A stretch of 42,076 bases of DNA from Oscillospiraceae bacterium (GCA_902362965.1 CABIYQ010000002.1:1723-43798); one strand, 5' to 3'. Shown: positions 22,826-32,835, counted from the first letter of the stretch. The notes: generated by a model not told the origin, from the letters alone. Program-made: numbers and translations.

Positions 22826-24085
22826 TTATTCATATCTGAGAGCATCAATCGGATCAAGATTCGCAGCCTTAACGGATGGTATCAGACCGAAAACGATTCC
22901 CACAGCCATAGAAAAGATTACTGAAACAGCAATGGAAATGCCGCTTATTGCAACCGGAACGTCTGCAAATTTTGATATCAGCTGAGCCAGAATAATTCCC
23001 GCTGCTATTCCGATAAGTCCGCCTATGCTTGTCAATACGGCGGCTTCTGTAAGAAACTGTCCCAGTATAACTTTTTTTCTGGCGCCAAGAGCCTTTTTGA
23101 GTCCGATCTCTCTTGTACGCTCTGTAACGGATACGAGCATTATATTCATAACACCTATACCGCCTACCAGCAGAGAAATACCTGCAATACAGATAACCAG
23201 CGTATTTGTGGAATCACTGAGTTTTTGTAAGGACTTTGCTCTTTCAAGCTGGTCTTCGCTTTTGTATTTTATACCGCTGTCCTCGGATACTGAAAGCATA
23301 TCGTTTAAAATATCTGTGGCTTCTTTACCGGCTTTGGTCATGCTGTCCGTATCAGCGGCCTGAACAATACAGTTCTGAGGCTCGTCATATTTAAAAATTA
23401 CAGGCCATGTATTAATTGGTATAAAAACCTGTCCGCTGGAGGTTTCCTGATTGTAAAGCTGGTAATCCTCGTAATTGTTGATAACCGGTTCAAACTTACT
23501 GCTTTGCACAGCGACGCCGATGATAATAAACGGTTCTCCGCTTATATCAATTATTTTTCCTACCGGATCAACGCTGCCGAACAGACTCGTAGCGGCAGTG
23601 GTATCAATCACGGCTGTTTTATGATTTCCCGTAAATTCTCTTTTACCGAATCCCTTACCGGATTTTATTCTGTATCCTGCGGTATTGAAATAATCCTCGT
23701 CAATACCCAGAACGCTTCCGCCGTTAAGAGCGGTATTCATATAGTAAAGGGAATCTACGTAAGTCCGCTGACGATAAAGTGAAACAGATTCTATATTTTT
23801 AGAATCTTCCAGTTGTTTTTTTATTTCATCGGAAATAACGGGAACTCCTTCCGGAACGCTTTCATATTGCAGATCCATTTCCCCTTCGCCCTTATAAAGC
23901 GCAACTTTTACGGTGTTGTTTCCCGCACCGATAAGATTGTTTTTTATCTGTTCGTTAGTACCCTTTATAGTTGATACGATTGCTATAATTGCAGCTATAC
24001 CGATAATAATACCCAGCATGGTAAGAAACGAACGCACCTTATGCGAGAGGATTCCTTTAAATGATAAAATTATATTTTCAAACAT
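22826..24085 (-). CDS. MacB-type ABC transporter permease (FtsX-like)
   Basis: A 419-residue permease with one N-terminal helix (about 20-45, preceded by SHKVRSFLTMLGIIIGIAA), an extracellular MacB periplasmic-core domain (about 50-285) and three C-terminal helices (FtsX domain, about 290-419). The motif SVTERTREIGLKKALGARKK is the coupling segment typical of the MacB/LolC mechanotransmission family. It works with the ATPase at 25700 and the adaptors at 24099 and 26399. It is the last gene of the four-gene cluster; the gap to the adaptor is 13 bases. Substrate unknown: peptides, lipids or antimicrobials are usual for the class. Confidence 0.93.
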   Translation of the reverse strand: MFENIILSFKGILSHKVRSFLTMLGIIIGIAAIIAIVSTIKGTNEQIKNNLIGAGNNTVKVALYKGEGEMDLQYESVPEGVPVISDEIKKQLEDSKNIESVSLYRQRTYVDSLYYMNTALNGGSVLGIDEDYFNTAGYRIKSGKGFGKREFTGNHKTAVIDTTAATSLFGSVDPVGKIIDISGEPFIIIGVAVQSSKFEPVINNYEDYQLYNQETSSGQVFIPINTWPVIFKYDEPQNCIVQAADTDSMTKAGKEATDILNDMLSVSEDSGIKYKSEDQLERAKSLQKLSDSTNTLVICIAGISLLVGGIGVMNIMLVSVTERTREIGLKKALGARKKVILGQFLTEAAVLTSIGGLIGIAAGIILAQLISKFADVPVAISGISIAVSVIFSMAVGIVFGLIPSVKAANLDPIDALRYE

Positions 24086-24098
24086 ACAGCGTATCTCC

Positions 24099-25703
24099 TT
24101 ACCATAAAACTTCGTCGCTATCTTTTGTTTTTATTCCCTCTTTGATGTTTTTACCGTAAGGGAAGCAGATTTTGTCGCTTTCACTTAATCCGGATTTTAT
24201 TTCTATTTGACTGCCGTATATTATTCTTCCCGTTTTTACATACTGTTTTTTCAGCCGATTATTTTCATCAGCTTTCATAACATAATAGTTTCCGTCCTCT
24301 TCGCGTACGTAAACCTTGGGTATAAACATTCCGGACTCTTCGCTTTGCGCCGGAATTGTAATGCTTATTCCCATATCTGTGGACATTGAAGTGTCATCGG
24401 TTATTTCAGCAGTAAATTCATAGGTACTGCTGTTTGGATTTTCATTCCAGTTCTGGGAACTGTATGAAACCGGCGTCATGTTGATTTCCGTAACCTCTGC
24501 CTGTGCCGATTCACCTGTTTCCCATGACATAACATTGATAAAAGAACCAACAGCAACTTTGTCAAGATTCATTTCGCCTACATAGCCTGTAACGCTGAGA
24601 CCGCTTTGTCCTTCAACCACTATAAAAGGCGTGCCTGCTTCAAGATTATCAAGATCGCCTACAGACGAAACATGACCGTCCATTGTACTTATTATGCTTC
24701 CGCTTTCTTTTTGTGCTTGGGCTGTTTTGAAAGCCAGTTCCGCAGACTTTTTTTCCAGTTCAAGGGATTTTATTTCCGATTCCTTTTCAGTGATCATTTT
24801 GGCAATCTCTGCCCTTGAATACGCATAATCGTCAGAATTAGGGTCTATATGAAATCCTGTATACACGGAATCTTCATAATTATCATAATAGATATCTTCA
24901 GCCGCCTCTTCTGCCAGCACTTTAAAGCTGCCGTAAATTTTAGCGTTGAATTCAAGGGAGATACCTCCGTCGTTGTTTAAGGTAACGCTTTCGCCTACGC
25001 ACCAATCTTCTGTGGGTGTTTCTTTTATATATCCGCCGAAAACTGTCCATTGGTAAATAGCCGTATTTGAATCATCGTAAACTCTGAATACGCTGTAGGT
25101 CTGATTCTGCATCATTGTCTGTAAATACGCTTTTTTTACCACTGTTTCAGCGGAGCAGATAAAGACGAGAGGATTTTGTGCACTGCCGTCGCCTGTTACC
25201 GCCATAGATGAGTTTTCCACAGTAGCAAGCCTGTTGACGGACGGCTTTTCGGGAATTACAGGTTCCGGAGGATCTGTAGGCTCAGGTTCTGTCGGCATTA
25301 ATTCGGAGGGTTTCAGATTTTTAAGTTTTGTAAGTTCTTTTTTGGCGGTTTTTATATTTACTTCAGCCATTGATACTGCGTTTTCTTTTTGTGCGGCGTC
25401 AAGCTCAAGGGCAGTCATGTCATATTTCATAAGGGGATCGCCTTTTTTGACTGTATCGCCTTCCTTAACGAGTACTTCGTCAACAAGCTTTTGATTGTCA
25501 AGCATAACCTTCTGAACGTTTCCGGAGGTGATCACGCCGGAAAGCTCCAGTTGGTCGCCCCAGTAGGAATCAGTCATTAATGAAACCGGAGTAACCTTGG
25601 CTACGGCTTTTTTCGACTTTCTTGATTCGTTTATTTTATATGCGCCGAAGGTTCCGCCGAGTATAACTGCAGCGCATACGGCGGCTATAATTATTTTTTT
25701 CAC
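24099..25703 (-). CDS. Membrane-fusion (HlyD/MacA-like) adaptor with an inserted domain
   Basis: A 534-residue adaptor with an N-terminal membrane anchor (about 4-25), a lipoyl-like half (VLVKEGDTVKKGDPLMKYD, about 75-95), coiled coil, second lipoyl half (ISTMDGHVSSV, about 335-350) and beta-barrel and C-terminal domains. The helical hairpin is interrupted after residue 140 by a Pro/Glu-rich linker (PTEPEPTDPPEPVIPEKP) and about 120 residues of unknown globular sequence, before the coil resumes (ITEKESEIKSLELEKKSAEL). That makes it 100-150 residues longer than usual. It overlaps the upstream ATPase gene by four bases (ATGA). It should stabilise the MacB-like permease outside the membrane. Confidence 0.88.
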   Translation of the reverse strand: MKKIIIAAVCAAVILGGTFGAYKINESRKSKKAVAKVTPVSLMTDSYWGDQLELSGVITSGNVQKVMLDNQKLVDEVLVKEGDTVKKGDPLMKYDMTALELDAAQKENAVSMAEVNIKTAKKELTKLKNLKPSELMPTEPEPTDPPEPVIPEKPSVNRLATVENSSMAVTGDGSAQNPLVFICSAETVVKKAYLQTMMQNQTYSVFRVYDDSNTAIYQWTVFGGYIKETPTEDWCVGESVTLNNDGGISLEFNAKIYGSFKVLAEEAAEDIYYDNYEDSVYTGFHIDPNSDDYAYSRAEIAKMITEKESEIKSLELEKKSAELAFKTAQAQKESGSIISTMDGHVSSVGDLDNLEAGTPFIVVEGQSGLSVTGYVGEMNLDKVAVGSFINVMSWETGESAQAEVTEINMTPVSYSSQNWNENPNSSTYEFTAEITDDTSMSTDMGISITIPAQSEESGMFIPKVYVREEDGNYYVMKADENNRLKKQYVKTGRIIYGSQIEIKSGLSESDKICFPYGKNIKEGIKTKDSDEVLW

Positions 25704-26386
25704 AGAGAATCACCTCCGGACGATTCGGATAGTTCGCCGTCACGGATATACATGATCCGCTTGGCATGTTCGGCAATTTCCTTTTCGTGTGTTATCATCA
25801 CTATTGTAACGCCTTCGCTGTTTAAATTCTCAAAGATTTCCATTACCTGTTCGCCGGATTTTGTATCCAGAGCTCCTGTAGGTTCATCTGCAAGGAGAAG
25901 AGCGGGGGAATTGACCATTGCCCTTGCGATTGCAACACGCTGTTTTTGTCCGCCGGAAAGCTGAGTGGGCTTAAAATTCATTCTTTCTTCCAGTCCGACT
26001 TTTACCAACGCTTCTTTTGCCATTTCACGTCTTTCCTTTTTGGGAACTCCGGCATATAGCAGAGGAAGCTCCACATTTTCCACTGCTGATTGTCTGGGCA
26101 GCAGATTAAAATTCTGAAAAACGAATCCGATTTTTTTGTTTCTTATTTCAGAAAGCTCCTTATCTTTGCAGACTGAAATATCGCTGCCGTCAAATATAAA
26201 ATTGCCGGAGGTCTGTCTGTCAAGGCAGCCGATTATGTTCATAAGCGTAGACTTGCCCGAGCCGGAGGGACCCATAATAGCAAGGTATTCTCCGCTGTCA
26301 ACAGAAAGGTTTACATTTTTCAGTACCGGTACAGCTTCTTTTCCCTGAATATAATCCTTGCAGATTTCCTTTAAATCAATTACCAT
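25700..26386 (-). CDS. MacB/LolD-type ABC transporter ATPase
   Basis: A 228-residue ATPase with Walker A GPSGSGKST (about residues 39-47), Q-loop FVFQNFNLLPRQSAVENVEL, signature LSGGQKQRVAIARA (about 143-156), Walker B LLLADEPTGALD and the switch His in ITHEKEI. These are the family marks of the MacB/LolD/FtsE group that pairs with FtsX-like permeases. Ribosome site AGGAGG precedes ATG 26386. Adaptor 24099 follows with ATGA overlap; adaptor 26399 precedes by 12 bases. Operon order: adaptor, ATPase, adaptor, permease. Confidence 0.96.
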   Translation of the reverse strand: MVIDLKEICKDYIQGKEAVPVLKNVNLSVDSGEYLAIMGPSGSGKSTLMNIIGCLDRQTSGNFIFDGSDISVCKDKELSEIRNKKIGFVFQNFNLLPRQSAVENVELPLLYAGVPKKERREMAKEALVKVGLEERMNFKPTQLSGGQKQRVAIARAMVNSPALLLADEPTGALDTKSGEQVMEIFENLNSEGVTIVMITHEKEIAEHAKRIMYIRDGELSESSGGDSL

Positions 26387-26398
26387 AAAAGAAACCTC

Positions 26399-27817
26399 CT
26401 ATTCAGCCGGAACAATACCGGCGTCGTCGAGATCTTCGGATTCAGGAAGAAGTTCACCGTTTTCTCCGTCAATAATGTCTTCAGAATTTTCGTTATCATC
26501 TATTTGAGGAACAATATCGCCGTTTTCATCTAAAAATCCGCCGTCTTCACCGTCTATACTGTCTGAACCGTCAATATTTTCATCTGGATTTTCATCGTCC
26601 GGGGTTATTTCATCAGGATCGGTGGTAGTCGGCATACCTTCCTCATAATCTTCGGCAGGATAAGCGATGCTGTCGTCGTCAGTAAGACCGGAAACTATTT
26701 GGCAGTCTCCGTAATTTTCGTCTTTTTCTCCGATTTCAACGTATTTTTTCTCAAGCCTGTCCTTTTTTCCGGCAGCCCAGACAAAGGTTTTACCGTCGTC
26801 GTCTGTGACGATATAATCCTCATAAATCCATACTCCTGTTTTTTCTTCCATACCGGATTGTCCGTAGTCAGGTTCAATAATAACATGCTGACCCAGCATA
26901 AGACCTTCATTGCTGTCCAGCGATACGTAAAACGGATATTTTGAAGATGTGCTCATTTCGTCTGAATCTCCGCTGTACATTACTCCGCTGTTGTCCTGAA
27001 TAGGTTCTGAGCCTATTTCAGTGACTGTTCCGTTCCATGTTACCGTTTCATCTGTCCTTGAACGTATGATCATGGGCATATCGGCACTTATCGCCATCAT
27101 ATTCTGTTCGTTGACAGTTCCCTTTACTCTGAAATCACCGCTTGCAATAATAGTCATTACAACGTCTGCATCGGTATTTTCTCCGTACATATCTTCCGGA
27201 TTGCTGTTACCGGAATTCGGGGAATTTACTTTTTTTACTGTTCCTGACATTTCTGACTTTACAGTAGAATTTTTTATTGAATTTTTCAGTTTTTCAAGCT
27301 CTGAATTTTTAACTTTTTTATCGTATTCTGCTTTTGAAATGTCGGTTTTCAGAGTTTGGATCTGAGCGGAATATGAAAATTTATCGTCGCTTGAGGCGTT
27401 TTTTTTGTCGCTTTCAAGCTGCGTGATCTGTTTTTGCATAGAATCTATATCGTTATTGAATTTTTCAATTTCAAGCTCGCCCTGTTCCAATTCCAGTTCC
27501 ATAGCTTCAACGTCATAGGTAAAAAGCTCTGTACCTTCTGAAACCTCGTCGCCTTCCTTAACAAGTATTTCTTTTATTGTTTTGGAGGTATCGTATTTAA
27601 CATCAAGGCTTTTCTGCGATTCGATTACGCCTGAAAAGCAGTCCCCGCCTAATGAGATCATATTTACTGTGTTTATATCTGCAACGGGACTTACAAAAAC
27701 CTTTTCTCCTGATTGGTTATCAGAGCTTAATTTCCAAATTGCAATTCCCGATACTGCAACGGCAACTGCTGCCGCTGCCGACACGGCGGCAATTATAATT
27801 TTCTTTTTTTTATTCAT
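26399..27817 (-). CDS. Membrane-fusion (HlyD/MacA-like) adaptor with acidic tail
   Basis: A 472-residue adaptor: N-terminal anchor (about 5-29), lipoyl half (EILVKEGDEVSEGTELFTYD), an uninterrupted coiled-coil hairpin (about 108-195; QGELEIEKFNNDIDSMQKQI), second lipoyl half (VKSEMSGTVKKV), beta-barrel (DFRVKGTVNEQNMMAI) and a C-terminal, highly acidic tail of about 80 residues (from about 390, rich in Asp, Glu, Gly and Pro). The tail is unusual and may bind Ca2+ or cell-wall cations. It is first gene of the operon, GGGAG before ATG 27817. With 24099 it gives two different adaptors per transporter, pointing to a heteromeric ring or alternative assemblies. Confidence 0.88.
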   Translation of the reverse strand: MNKKKKIIIAAVSAAAAVAVAVSGIAIWKLSSDNQSGEKVFVSPVADINTVNMISLGGDCFSGVIESQKSLDVKYDTSKTIKEILVKEGDEVSEGTELFTYDVEAMELELEQGELEIEKFNNDIDSMQKQITQLESDKKNASSDDKFSYSAQIQTLKTDISKAEYDKKVKNSELEKLKNSIKNSTVKSEMSGTVKKVNSPNSGNSNPEDMYGENTDADVVMTIIASGDFRVKGTVNEQNMMAISADMPMIIRSRTDETVTWNGTVTEIGSEPIQDNSGVMYSGDSDEMSTSSKYPFYVSLDSNEGLMLGQHVIIEPDYGQSGMEEKTGVWIYEDYIVTDDDGKTFVWAAGKKDRLEKKYVEIGEKDENYGDCQIVSGLTDDDSIAYPAEDYEEGMPTTTDPDEITPDDENPDENIDGSDSIDGEDGGFLDENGDIVPQIDDNENSEDIIDGENGELLPESEDLDDAGIVPAE

Positions 27818-27853
27818 TTAAATGCTCCCTTTTTGTCTTTATGTAATGACTGT

Positions 27854-27882
27854 ATTATACACAATAGTACGATAAAAGTCAA
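27854..27882 (-). promoter_or_regulatory. Promoter of the MacAB-like operon
   Basis: Minus-strand TTGACT (27882-27877) and perfect TATAAT (27859-27854), 17-base spacer, 37 bases before the first gene. Confidence 0.85.
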
Positions 27883-27965
27883 TAATAATAATGATATGTT
27901 TCTGTTTTGTAATATTATCAGCATTAAACTTTGTCGTATTCATGTAAATTTATAGTCTGTCTATA

Positions 27966-27997
27966 GCATAAAAGCAGACACCGAAAGTGTCTGCTTT
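27966..27997 (-). terminator. Terminator of the heat-shock operon
   Basis: An 11-bp perfect stem (27971-27981 against 27987-27997, core GCAGACAC) just after the dnaJ stop, with TTTTA following on the minus strand. Confidence 0.85.
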
Positions 27998-28001
27998 GAC
28001 A

Positions 28002-29174
28002 TTACTGATTAAATTTTTCTTTAAGTTTATCAAAAAAGGATTTTCTTTTTTCATAATGATTTTCTGTTTCGCTTTCAGACATAGATGCTTCATATTCACG
28101 CAGAAGATCCTTTTGCTTTTTGTTAAGATTTTTTGGAACTTCAATATTGACCTTGACGTACTGATCGCCTCTGTCGCTTCGTCTGAGTTTTTTAACGCCT
28201 TTTCCTCTTAGACGGAATACAGTGCCTGTTTGTGTTCCCTCGGCTATATTGTATTTAACATTTCCGTCAATAGTAGGTACGGTAATCTCGTCGCCCAGAA
28301 CTGCCTGAGTATAAGTAATAGGGATTTCGCAGTGAATATCGGAACCGTTTCTGACAAAAAGCGGATGCGGTCTTACAGAAACCACAACATTCAGGTCGCC
28401 GGACGGGCCGCCGTTCAAACCGTTGTCGCCCTGTCCTCCGACTCTCAAAATCTGACCGTCGTCTATACCTGCCGGAATATCCACATTTATAGTTTTTGAA
28501 ACTCTTACCCTTGCAGTACCGCCGCACTTTTTGCACGGATTTGAAATGATCGTTCCTTTTCCTCCGCAGCGTGAGCATGTTTTTGAAGAGGAGATCATAC
28601 CGAATGGAGTTCTCTGAGTGACTTTAACAGTACCTGAACCGTTACAATCCGGACATGTTTGCGGAGAAGAACCTGCCGCAGCGCCTGTACCGTTGCACTC
28701 GCTGCACTTTTCCATTTTATTTATTTTAACGTCATGTTTTTTGCCTTCACAGGCTTCCATGAAGCTTATATTTATGTTGGCGTTGATATCCTGACCTCTT
28801 CTGGGAGCGTTGGCATTGGAGCGTGCCGAAGATCTCATACCGCCTCCTCCGCCGAAAATACCGCTGAACAGGTCTTCAAAAATATCTCCTCCGCCGAAAC
28901 CGCCTCCGTTGAAGCCTCCGGAAAATCCTCCGCTGCCGAAGTTGGGGTCAACTCCCGCATGACCGAACTGATCGTATCTCTGACGTTTTTCCGGATCGGA
29001 AAGTACTTCATAAGCTTTGTTTAATTCCTTGAATTTTTCTTCGCATTCTTTATCGTTAGGGTGAAGGTCAGGGTGATATTTTCTTGCCATTTTCTTAAAG
29101 GCTTTCTTTATTTCGTCATCAGACGCACCTTTCTGAACCCCCAGCACCTCATAATAATCTCTTTCATCAGCCAT
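28002..29174 (-). CDS. dnaJ: Chaperone DnaJ
   Basis: A 390-residue Hsp40 that delivers unfolded clients to DnaK and stimulates its ATPase. Start ATG 29174 ([12 protein letters not shown]) is preferred; the in-frame GTG at 29186 lies within the ribosome site AGAGGTG. Domains: J domain with HPD (about 31-33), Gly/Phe-rich region (about 75-115), four zinc repeats ([30 protein letters not shown]), substrate-binding domains and a C-terminal end. Last gene of the hrcA-grpE-dnaK-dnaJ operon. Confidence 0.97.
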   Translation of the reverse strand: MADERDYYEVLGVQKGASDDEIKKAFKKMARKYHPDLHPNDKECEEKFKELNKAYEVLSDPEKRQRYDQFGHAGVDPNFGSGGFSGGFNGGGFGGGDIFEDLFSGIFGGGGGMRSSARSNANAPRRGQDINANINISFMEACEGKKHDVKINKMEKCSECNGTGAAAGSSPQTCPDCNGSGTVKVTQRTPFGMISSSKTCSRCGGKGTIISNPCKKCGGTARVRVSKTINVDIPAGIDDGQILRVGGQGDNGLNGGPSGDLNVVVSVRPHPLFVRNGSDIHCEIPITYTQAVLGDEITVPTIDGNVKYNIAEGTQTGTVFRLRGKGVKKLRRSDRGDQYVKVNIEVPKNLNKKQKDLLREYEASMSESETENHYEKRKSFFDKLKEKFNQ

Positions 29175-29239
29175 AACTGACCGCACCTCTTTCTGTCTGT
29201 GCTTTTATACTATTTTACAATCGAGTATAAACAGCTTTC

Positions 29240-29261
29240 GGGCGGACAAATTTATCCGCCC
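29240..29261. promoter_or_regulatory. Hairpin between dnaK and dnaJ
   Basis: GGGCGGA (29240-29246) pairs with TCCGCCC (29255-29261) in the dnaK-dnaJ gap, GC-rich and without a T run. It is more like an mRNA processing or stability element that lowers dnaJ relative to dnaK than a terminator. Confidence 0.55.
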
Positions 29262-29277
29262 TCACAGCTAGTATTTT

Positions 29278-31122
29278 TTAAGCTTCTGTGTAGTCAGCGT
29301 CTACAACGCCGTCGTCATTTGACGCATTTCCTGCCGCACCTGCTGCTTCTGCTGCCGCCTGCTGTGCAGCTGCCTGTTCTTCAGGACTTGCATTCTGGTA
29401 AACCTTAGTTGCCAGTTCGCCGAATACCTTCTGAAGTTCATCATGCTTAGCCTTGATATCTGCAATGTCATTGCCTTTTAAAGCTTCTTTAAGTTCATTG
29501 CACTTAGCTTCGATAGGAGCTTTATCTTCAGCAGTTACCTTGTCGCCGAAATCGTTAAGAGCCTTTTCGCACTGGAATACAAAGTTTTCAGCATTGTTCT
29601 TTGTATCAACTTCTTCTCTTCTCTTTTTGTCTTCTTCGGCAAACATTTCAGCGTCCTTGACAGCCTTGTCAATGTCTTCCTTGGACATATTTGTTGAAGA
29701 AGTAATAGTAATGTTCTGTTCCTTGCCTGTACCCTTATCCTTAGCGGAAACATGAACGATACCGTTTGCGTCTATATCGAAAGTAACTTCGATCTGAGGG
29801 ATTCCTCTAGGAGCAGGAGCAATACCGTCAAGACGGAATGTACCGAGCTGCTTGTTATCCTTTGCAAATTCACGTTCACCCTGAAGTACGTTGATATCAA
29901 CAGCTGTCTGATTGTCAGCGTAAGTGGAGAATACCTGAGTCTGCTTTGTAGGAATAGTAGTATTTCTCTGGATCATAGGAGTGCTTACTCCGCCTGCTGT
30001 TTCAATACCGAGTGTAAGAGGAGTAACGTCCAGAAGGAGCAAACCTTCCTTAACGTCACCGCCGAGTACGCCGCCCTGATATGCAGCACCCAAAGCTACG
30101 CATTCGTCAGGATTGATACCCTTGAACGGATCTTTGTTCATAAAGCTCTTTACAGCTTCCTGAACAGCTGGAATTCTTGAAGAACCGCCTACCATAAGAA
30201 CCTTGTGCAGGTCGCTTGCTGAAAGACCGCTGTCTGAGAGAGCCTGCTTTACAGGACCCATTGTGGACTGTACGAGATCTGATGTAAGCTCATTGAACTT
30301 AGCCTGAGTGAGAGTAAGGTCAAGGTGCTTAGGACCTGTAGCGTCTGCTGTGATAAACGGAAGATTGATCTGTGAAGTCGGAGTTGAAGAAAGTTCGATT
30401 TTGGATTTTTCTGCCGCTTCCTTAAGTCTCTGCATAGCCATTTTATCTGTTGAAAGGTCGATGCCTTCGGATTTTTTGAATTCGGCAATCATCCAGTCGA
30501 TAATTCTCTGGTCGAAGTCATCGCCGCCTAAGTGGTTGTTACCGGCTGTTGCAAGAACTTCTGTAACGCCGTCGCCCATTTCGATGATCGAAACGTCGAA
30601 TGTACCGCCGCCTAAGTCGTAAACCATGATCTTCTGGTCTTCTTCCTTGTCAACACCGTAAGATAGTGCAGCTGCCGTAGGTTCGTTGATAATTCTCTTT
30701 ACATTAAGACCTGCAATTTGACCGGCGTCTTTAGTTGCCTGTCTCTGAGCGTCTGTAAAGTAAGCAGGAACTGTAATAACAGCTTCTGTTACTGTTTCTC
30801 CAAGATACGCTTCTGCATCTGATTTAAGCTTTTGCAGGATCATTGCTGAAATTTCCTGAGGAGTATATGATTTACCGTCAATATCTACTTTGTAGTCAGA
30901 ACCCATATGACGCTTGATTGAAATAACTGTCTTTTCAGGATTTGTAACTGCCTGACGCTTAGCTACCTGACCTACAAGTCTTTCACCGTTTTTAGAAAAA
31001 GCAACAACTGAAGGAGTTGTTCTTGCGCCTTCGGAGTTAGGGATTACAACGGCGCTGCCGCCTTCCATAACTGCTACGCATGAATTTGTTGTACCTAAGT
31101 CAATACCAATGATTTTTCCCAT
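29278..31122 (-). CDS. dnaK: Chaperone DnaK (Hsp70)
   Basis: A 614-residue Hsp70. The N-terminal ATPase begins [20 protein letters not shown], with the [11 protein letters not shown] and [13 protein letters not shown] phosphate loops. The substrate-binding domain follows the [11 protein letters not shown] linker, then a helical lid and an Ala-rich tail ending [12 protein letters not shown]. It folds and protects cytoplasmic proteins with GrpE and DnaJ. AAAGGAAG precedes ATG 31122. Controlled through the CIRCE site before hrcA. Confidence 0.98.
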   Translation of the reverse strand: MGKIIGIDLGTTNSCVAVMEGGSAVVIPNSEGARTTPSVVAFSKNGERLVGQVAKRQAVTNPEKTVISIKRHMGSDYKVDIDGKSYTPQEISAMILQKLKSDAEAYLGETVTEAVITVPAYFTDAQRQATKDAGQIAGLNVKRIINEPTAAALSYGVDKEEDQKIMVYDLGGGTFDVSIIEMGDGVTEVLATAGNNHLGGDDFDQRIIDWMIAEFKKSEGIDLSTDKMAMQRLKEAAEKSKIELSSTPTSQINLPFITADATGPKHLDLTLTQAKFNELTSDLVQSTMGPVKQALSDSGLSASDLHKVLMVGGSSRIPAVQEAVKSFMNKDPFKGINPDECVALGAAYQGGVLGGDVKEGLLLLDVTPLTLGIETAGGVSTPMIQRNTTIPTKQTQVFSTYADNQTAVDINVLQGEREFAKDNKQLGTFRLDGIAPAPRGIPQIEVTFDIDANGIVHVSAKDKGTGKEQNITITSSTNMSKEDIDKAVKDAEMFAEEDKKRREEVDTKNNAENFVFQCEKALNDFGDKVTAEDKAPIEAKCNELKEALKGNDIADIKAKHDELQKVFGELATKVYQNASPEEQAAAQQAAAEAAGAAGNASNDDGVVDADYTEA

Positions 31123-31176
31123 GATAAATCTTCCTTTCTCATATATACCGTTTAAAATTATGTGATATCGTTAAAA

Positions 31177-31722
31177 TTAATTTGCCACCGCTACAACTGC
31201 ATGGCGGATCACTCTGTCGTTAAACATATAACCTTTTTGGAAAACTTCACAAATTGTGTTTTCACCGAAGTTTTCGTCTTCCGTCTTCTTTATTGCGTTA
31301 TGAAGATTCGGATCAAATTCATTGCCCAACGCCTCCATTTCAGTAACTCCTATTTTTTTCAGCACATCAATGAAATTGGTGTAGATCATCTGCATACCGC
31401 TTTTATAGGATTCGTCAGTGCATTCCGCCTCAATTGCTCTTTCAAAGCTGTCAATTACCGGAAGAATCTCCGCAATGCATCTGCAAGTTGCGTCGCCGTA
31501 GGCTTCCATTTTTTCCTTTGTTGTACGCTTGCGGTAATTATCATATTCCGCATAGAGTCTCAGATATTTGTCGTTTGCTTCGGCAAGCTGAGAAGTAAGC
31601 TCGTCGATTTTTTCCTGTAATTCACCGGAACCGTCTTCGCTTATTTCAACATCTATGTCCATATTTTTATTGGGAGCTTCGGTCGTTTCTGTAGGTTCTT
31701 TTATTTTTTCTTCATCACTCAT
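31177..31722 (-). CDS. grpE: Nucleotide exchange factor GrpE
   Basis: A 181-residue DnaK co-chaperone: acidic disordered N-terminus (about 1-40), long coiled coil (ELQEKIDELTSQLAEANDKY), then the conserved YRKRT and the beta-wing (FDPNLHNAI, GYMFNDRVIRHAVVAV). Start ATG 31722 is chosen since AAAGG lies nine bases upstream; the ATG at 31728 is too close to it and the frame back to 31755 lies in hrcA. It overlaps the hrcA end by eight bases, indicating coupled translation. Confidence 0.95.
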   Translation of the reverse strand: MSDEEKIKEPTETTEAPNKNMDIDVEISEDGSGELQEKIDELTSQLAEANDKYLRLYAEYDNYRKRTTKEKMEAYGDATCRCIAEILPVIDSFERAIEAECTDESYKSGMQMIYTNFIDVLKKIGVTEMEALGNEFDPNLHNAIKKTEDENFGENTICEVFQKGYMFNDRVIRHAVVAVAN

Positions 31723-32758
31723 TGTCATTGTCCTTTCTGTCTGTAGCTTCATCATCTTCGGAAATCAGATCCGAAATTTTATTTGTAAAGTATTCTATAT
31801 AAGGAATTATTTTTGCGTAATCAAGTCTTACAGGACCTATTATACCCAGTGAACCGGCTGTTTTATCACCTTTTTGATAATTTGAAACTATCATGCTGGA
31901 ATTTCCGATCACGAATCCGTCATTTTCCTCGCTGAACATTACATGAATACCGCTGAACGAATCGTCCAGAAATCCTTCGATTTCGGATTTGCGGTCCATG
32001 AATTTTACTATATCCATTTTGTCCAGTTCATCGCAAGAGAGAAGATTTTTTTCACCTTTTACTGTCAGTTCCTTATTTCTCAGGTCTTTTGAAAGTTCAT
32101 AAATTCCCTGAACCAAAGGAGAAAGGGTAAACATATATGTTCCCAGAGCTTCGACCAGACTGTTAAGCATTTCATCTGACAGCTCAGATATGGATATTCC
32201 CTGAAGATTTTCTTCGATATAATTTGTAAAAAATTCAAGCTGTTCGTTTGTGAGGTCAAATTCGAGCCTGCACGCCTTGTTTTTTATACTTCCGTTTGAA
32301 GTAATGAGAAGTATCACATAAAGCCGTTTGCCTGTAGGGATAACTTCAACTTTTGAAATTACCGAAAATTTCGGAGCGGCGTTTGAAGCGACCACCGCAC
32401 ACTGCGTAAGCTCTGCAAGAGCAGTAGCGGCGCTTTGTATTACGAGTTCTTCGGTAACTGCGCCTTGATCCTCCAGCATTTTGTCAAGGCGTTTTACTTC
32501 GTCATCCGGAAGAGTCTGAGTTTTCATTATTTTGTCAATGTAAAGCCTGTATCCGCTGAACGTCGGAACGCGTCCCGCAGAGGTATGCGGCTGTTCAAGG
32601 TATCCCAGCTGTTCAAGCATTGCCATATCGTTTCTTACCGTTGCGGCGGAAACGTTTATTTCAGGCAGAGAAGCTATTGCTTTAGAACCTACCGGTTCGC
32701 CGGTCATTATATATTCATCTATGACAGCTGCAAGAATTTTTAATTTTCTGTCATTCAC
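31715..32758 (-). CDS. hrcA: Heat-inducible repressor HrcA
   Basis: A 347-residue repressor of class I heat-shock genes. The start is GTG 32758 behind a perfect AAAGGAGG nine bases upstream. The longer frame from ATG 32815 begins inside the CIRCE operator and adds an unlikely 19-residue leader. The N-terminal winged helix contains EYIMTGEPVGSKAIA and VSAATVRNDMAMLEQLGYL, with PHTSAGRVPTFSGYRLYID after it; the C-terminal HrcA domain follows. GroE normally keeps it folded, so heat stress frees the operon. First gene of hrcA-grpE-dnaK-dnaJ. Confidence 0.96.
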   Translation of the reverse strand: MNDRKLKILAAVIDEYIMTGEPVGSKAIASLPEINVSAATVRNDMAMLEQLGYLEQPHTSAGRVPTFSGYRLYIDKIMKTQTLPDDEVKRLDKMLEDQGAVTEELVIQSAATALAELTQCAVVASNAAPKFSVISKVEVIPTGKRLYVILLITSNGSIKNKACRLEFDLTNEQLEFFTNYIEENLQGISISELSDEMLNSLVEALGTYMFTLSPLVQGIYELSKDLRNKELTVKGEKNLLSCDELDKMDIVKFMDRKSEIEGFLDDSFSGIHVMFSEENDGFVIGNSSMIVSNYQKGDKTAGSLGIIGPVRLDYAKIIPYIEYFTNKISDLISEDDEATDRKDNDNE

Positions 32759-32804
32759 AGTCCGGCGCCTCCTTTGTTCTGCTGGCAGTTCCTGATTTTG
32801 AGTG

Positions 32805-32831
32805 TTAGCACTCATCCTCTTGGAGTGCTAA
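32805..32831. promoter_or_regulatory. CIRCE operator
   Basis: TTAGCACTC-N9-GAGTGCTAA, a perfect match to the CIRCE consensus, lies just downstream of the hrcA promoter. It is the binding site of HrcA and autoregulates the heat-shock operon. Confidence 0.98.
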
Positions 32832-32835
32832 ATAT

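Noticed and set aside
29752..30180. 142-residue plus-strand frame within dnaK
   Set aside because: Shadow frame caused by the biased codon use of dnaK; no promoter or ribosome site.
32759..32815. HrcA start at ATG 32815
   Set aside because: This ATG lies inside the CIRCE operator, its ribosome site touches the codon, and GTG 32758 has a perfect AAAGGAGG.
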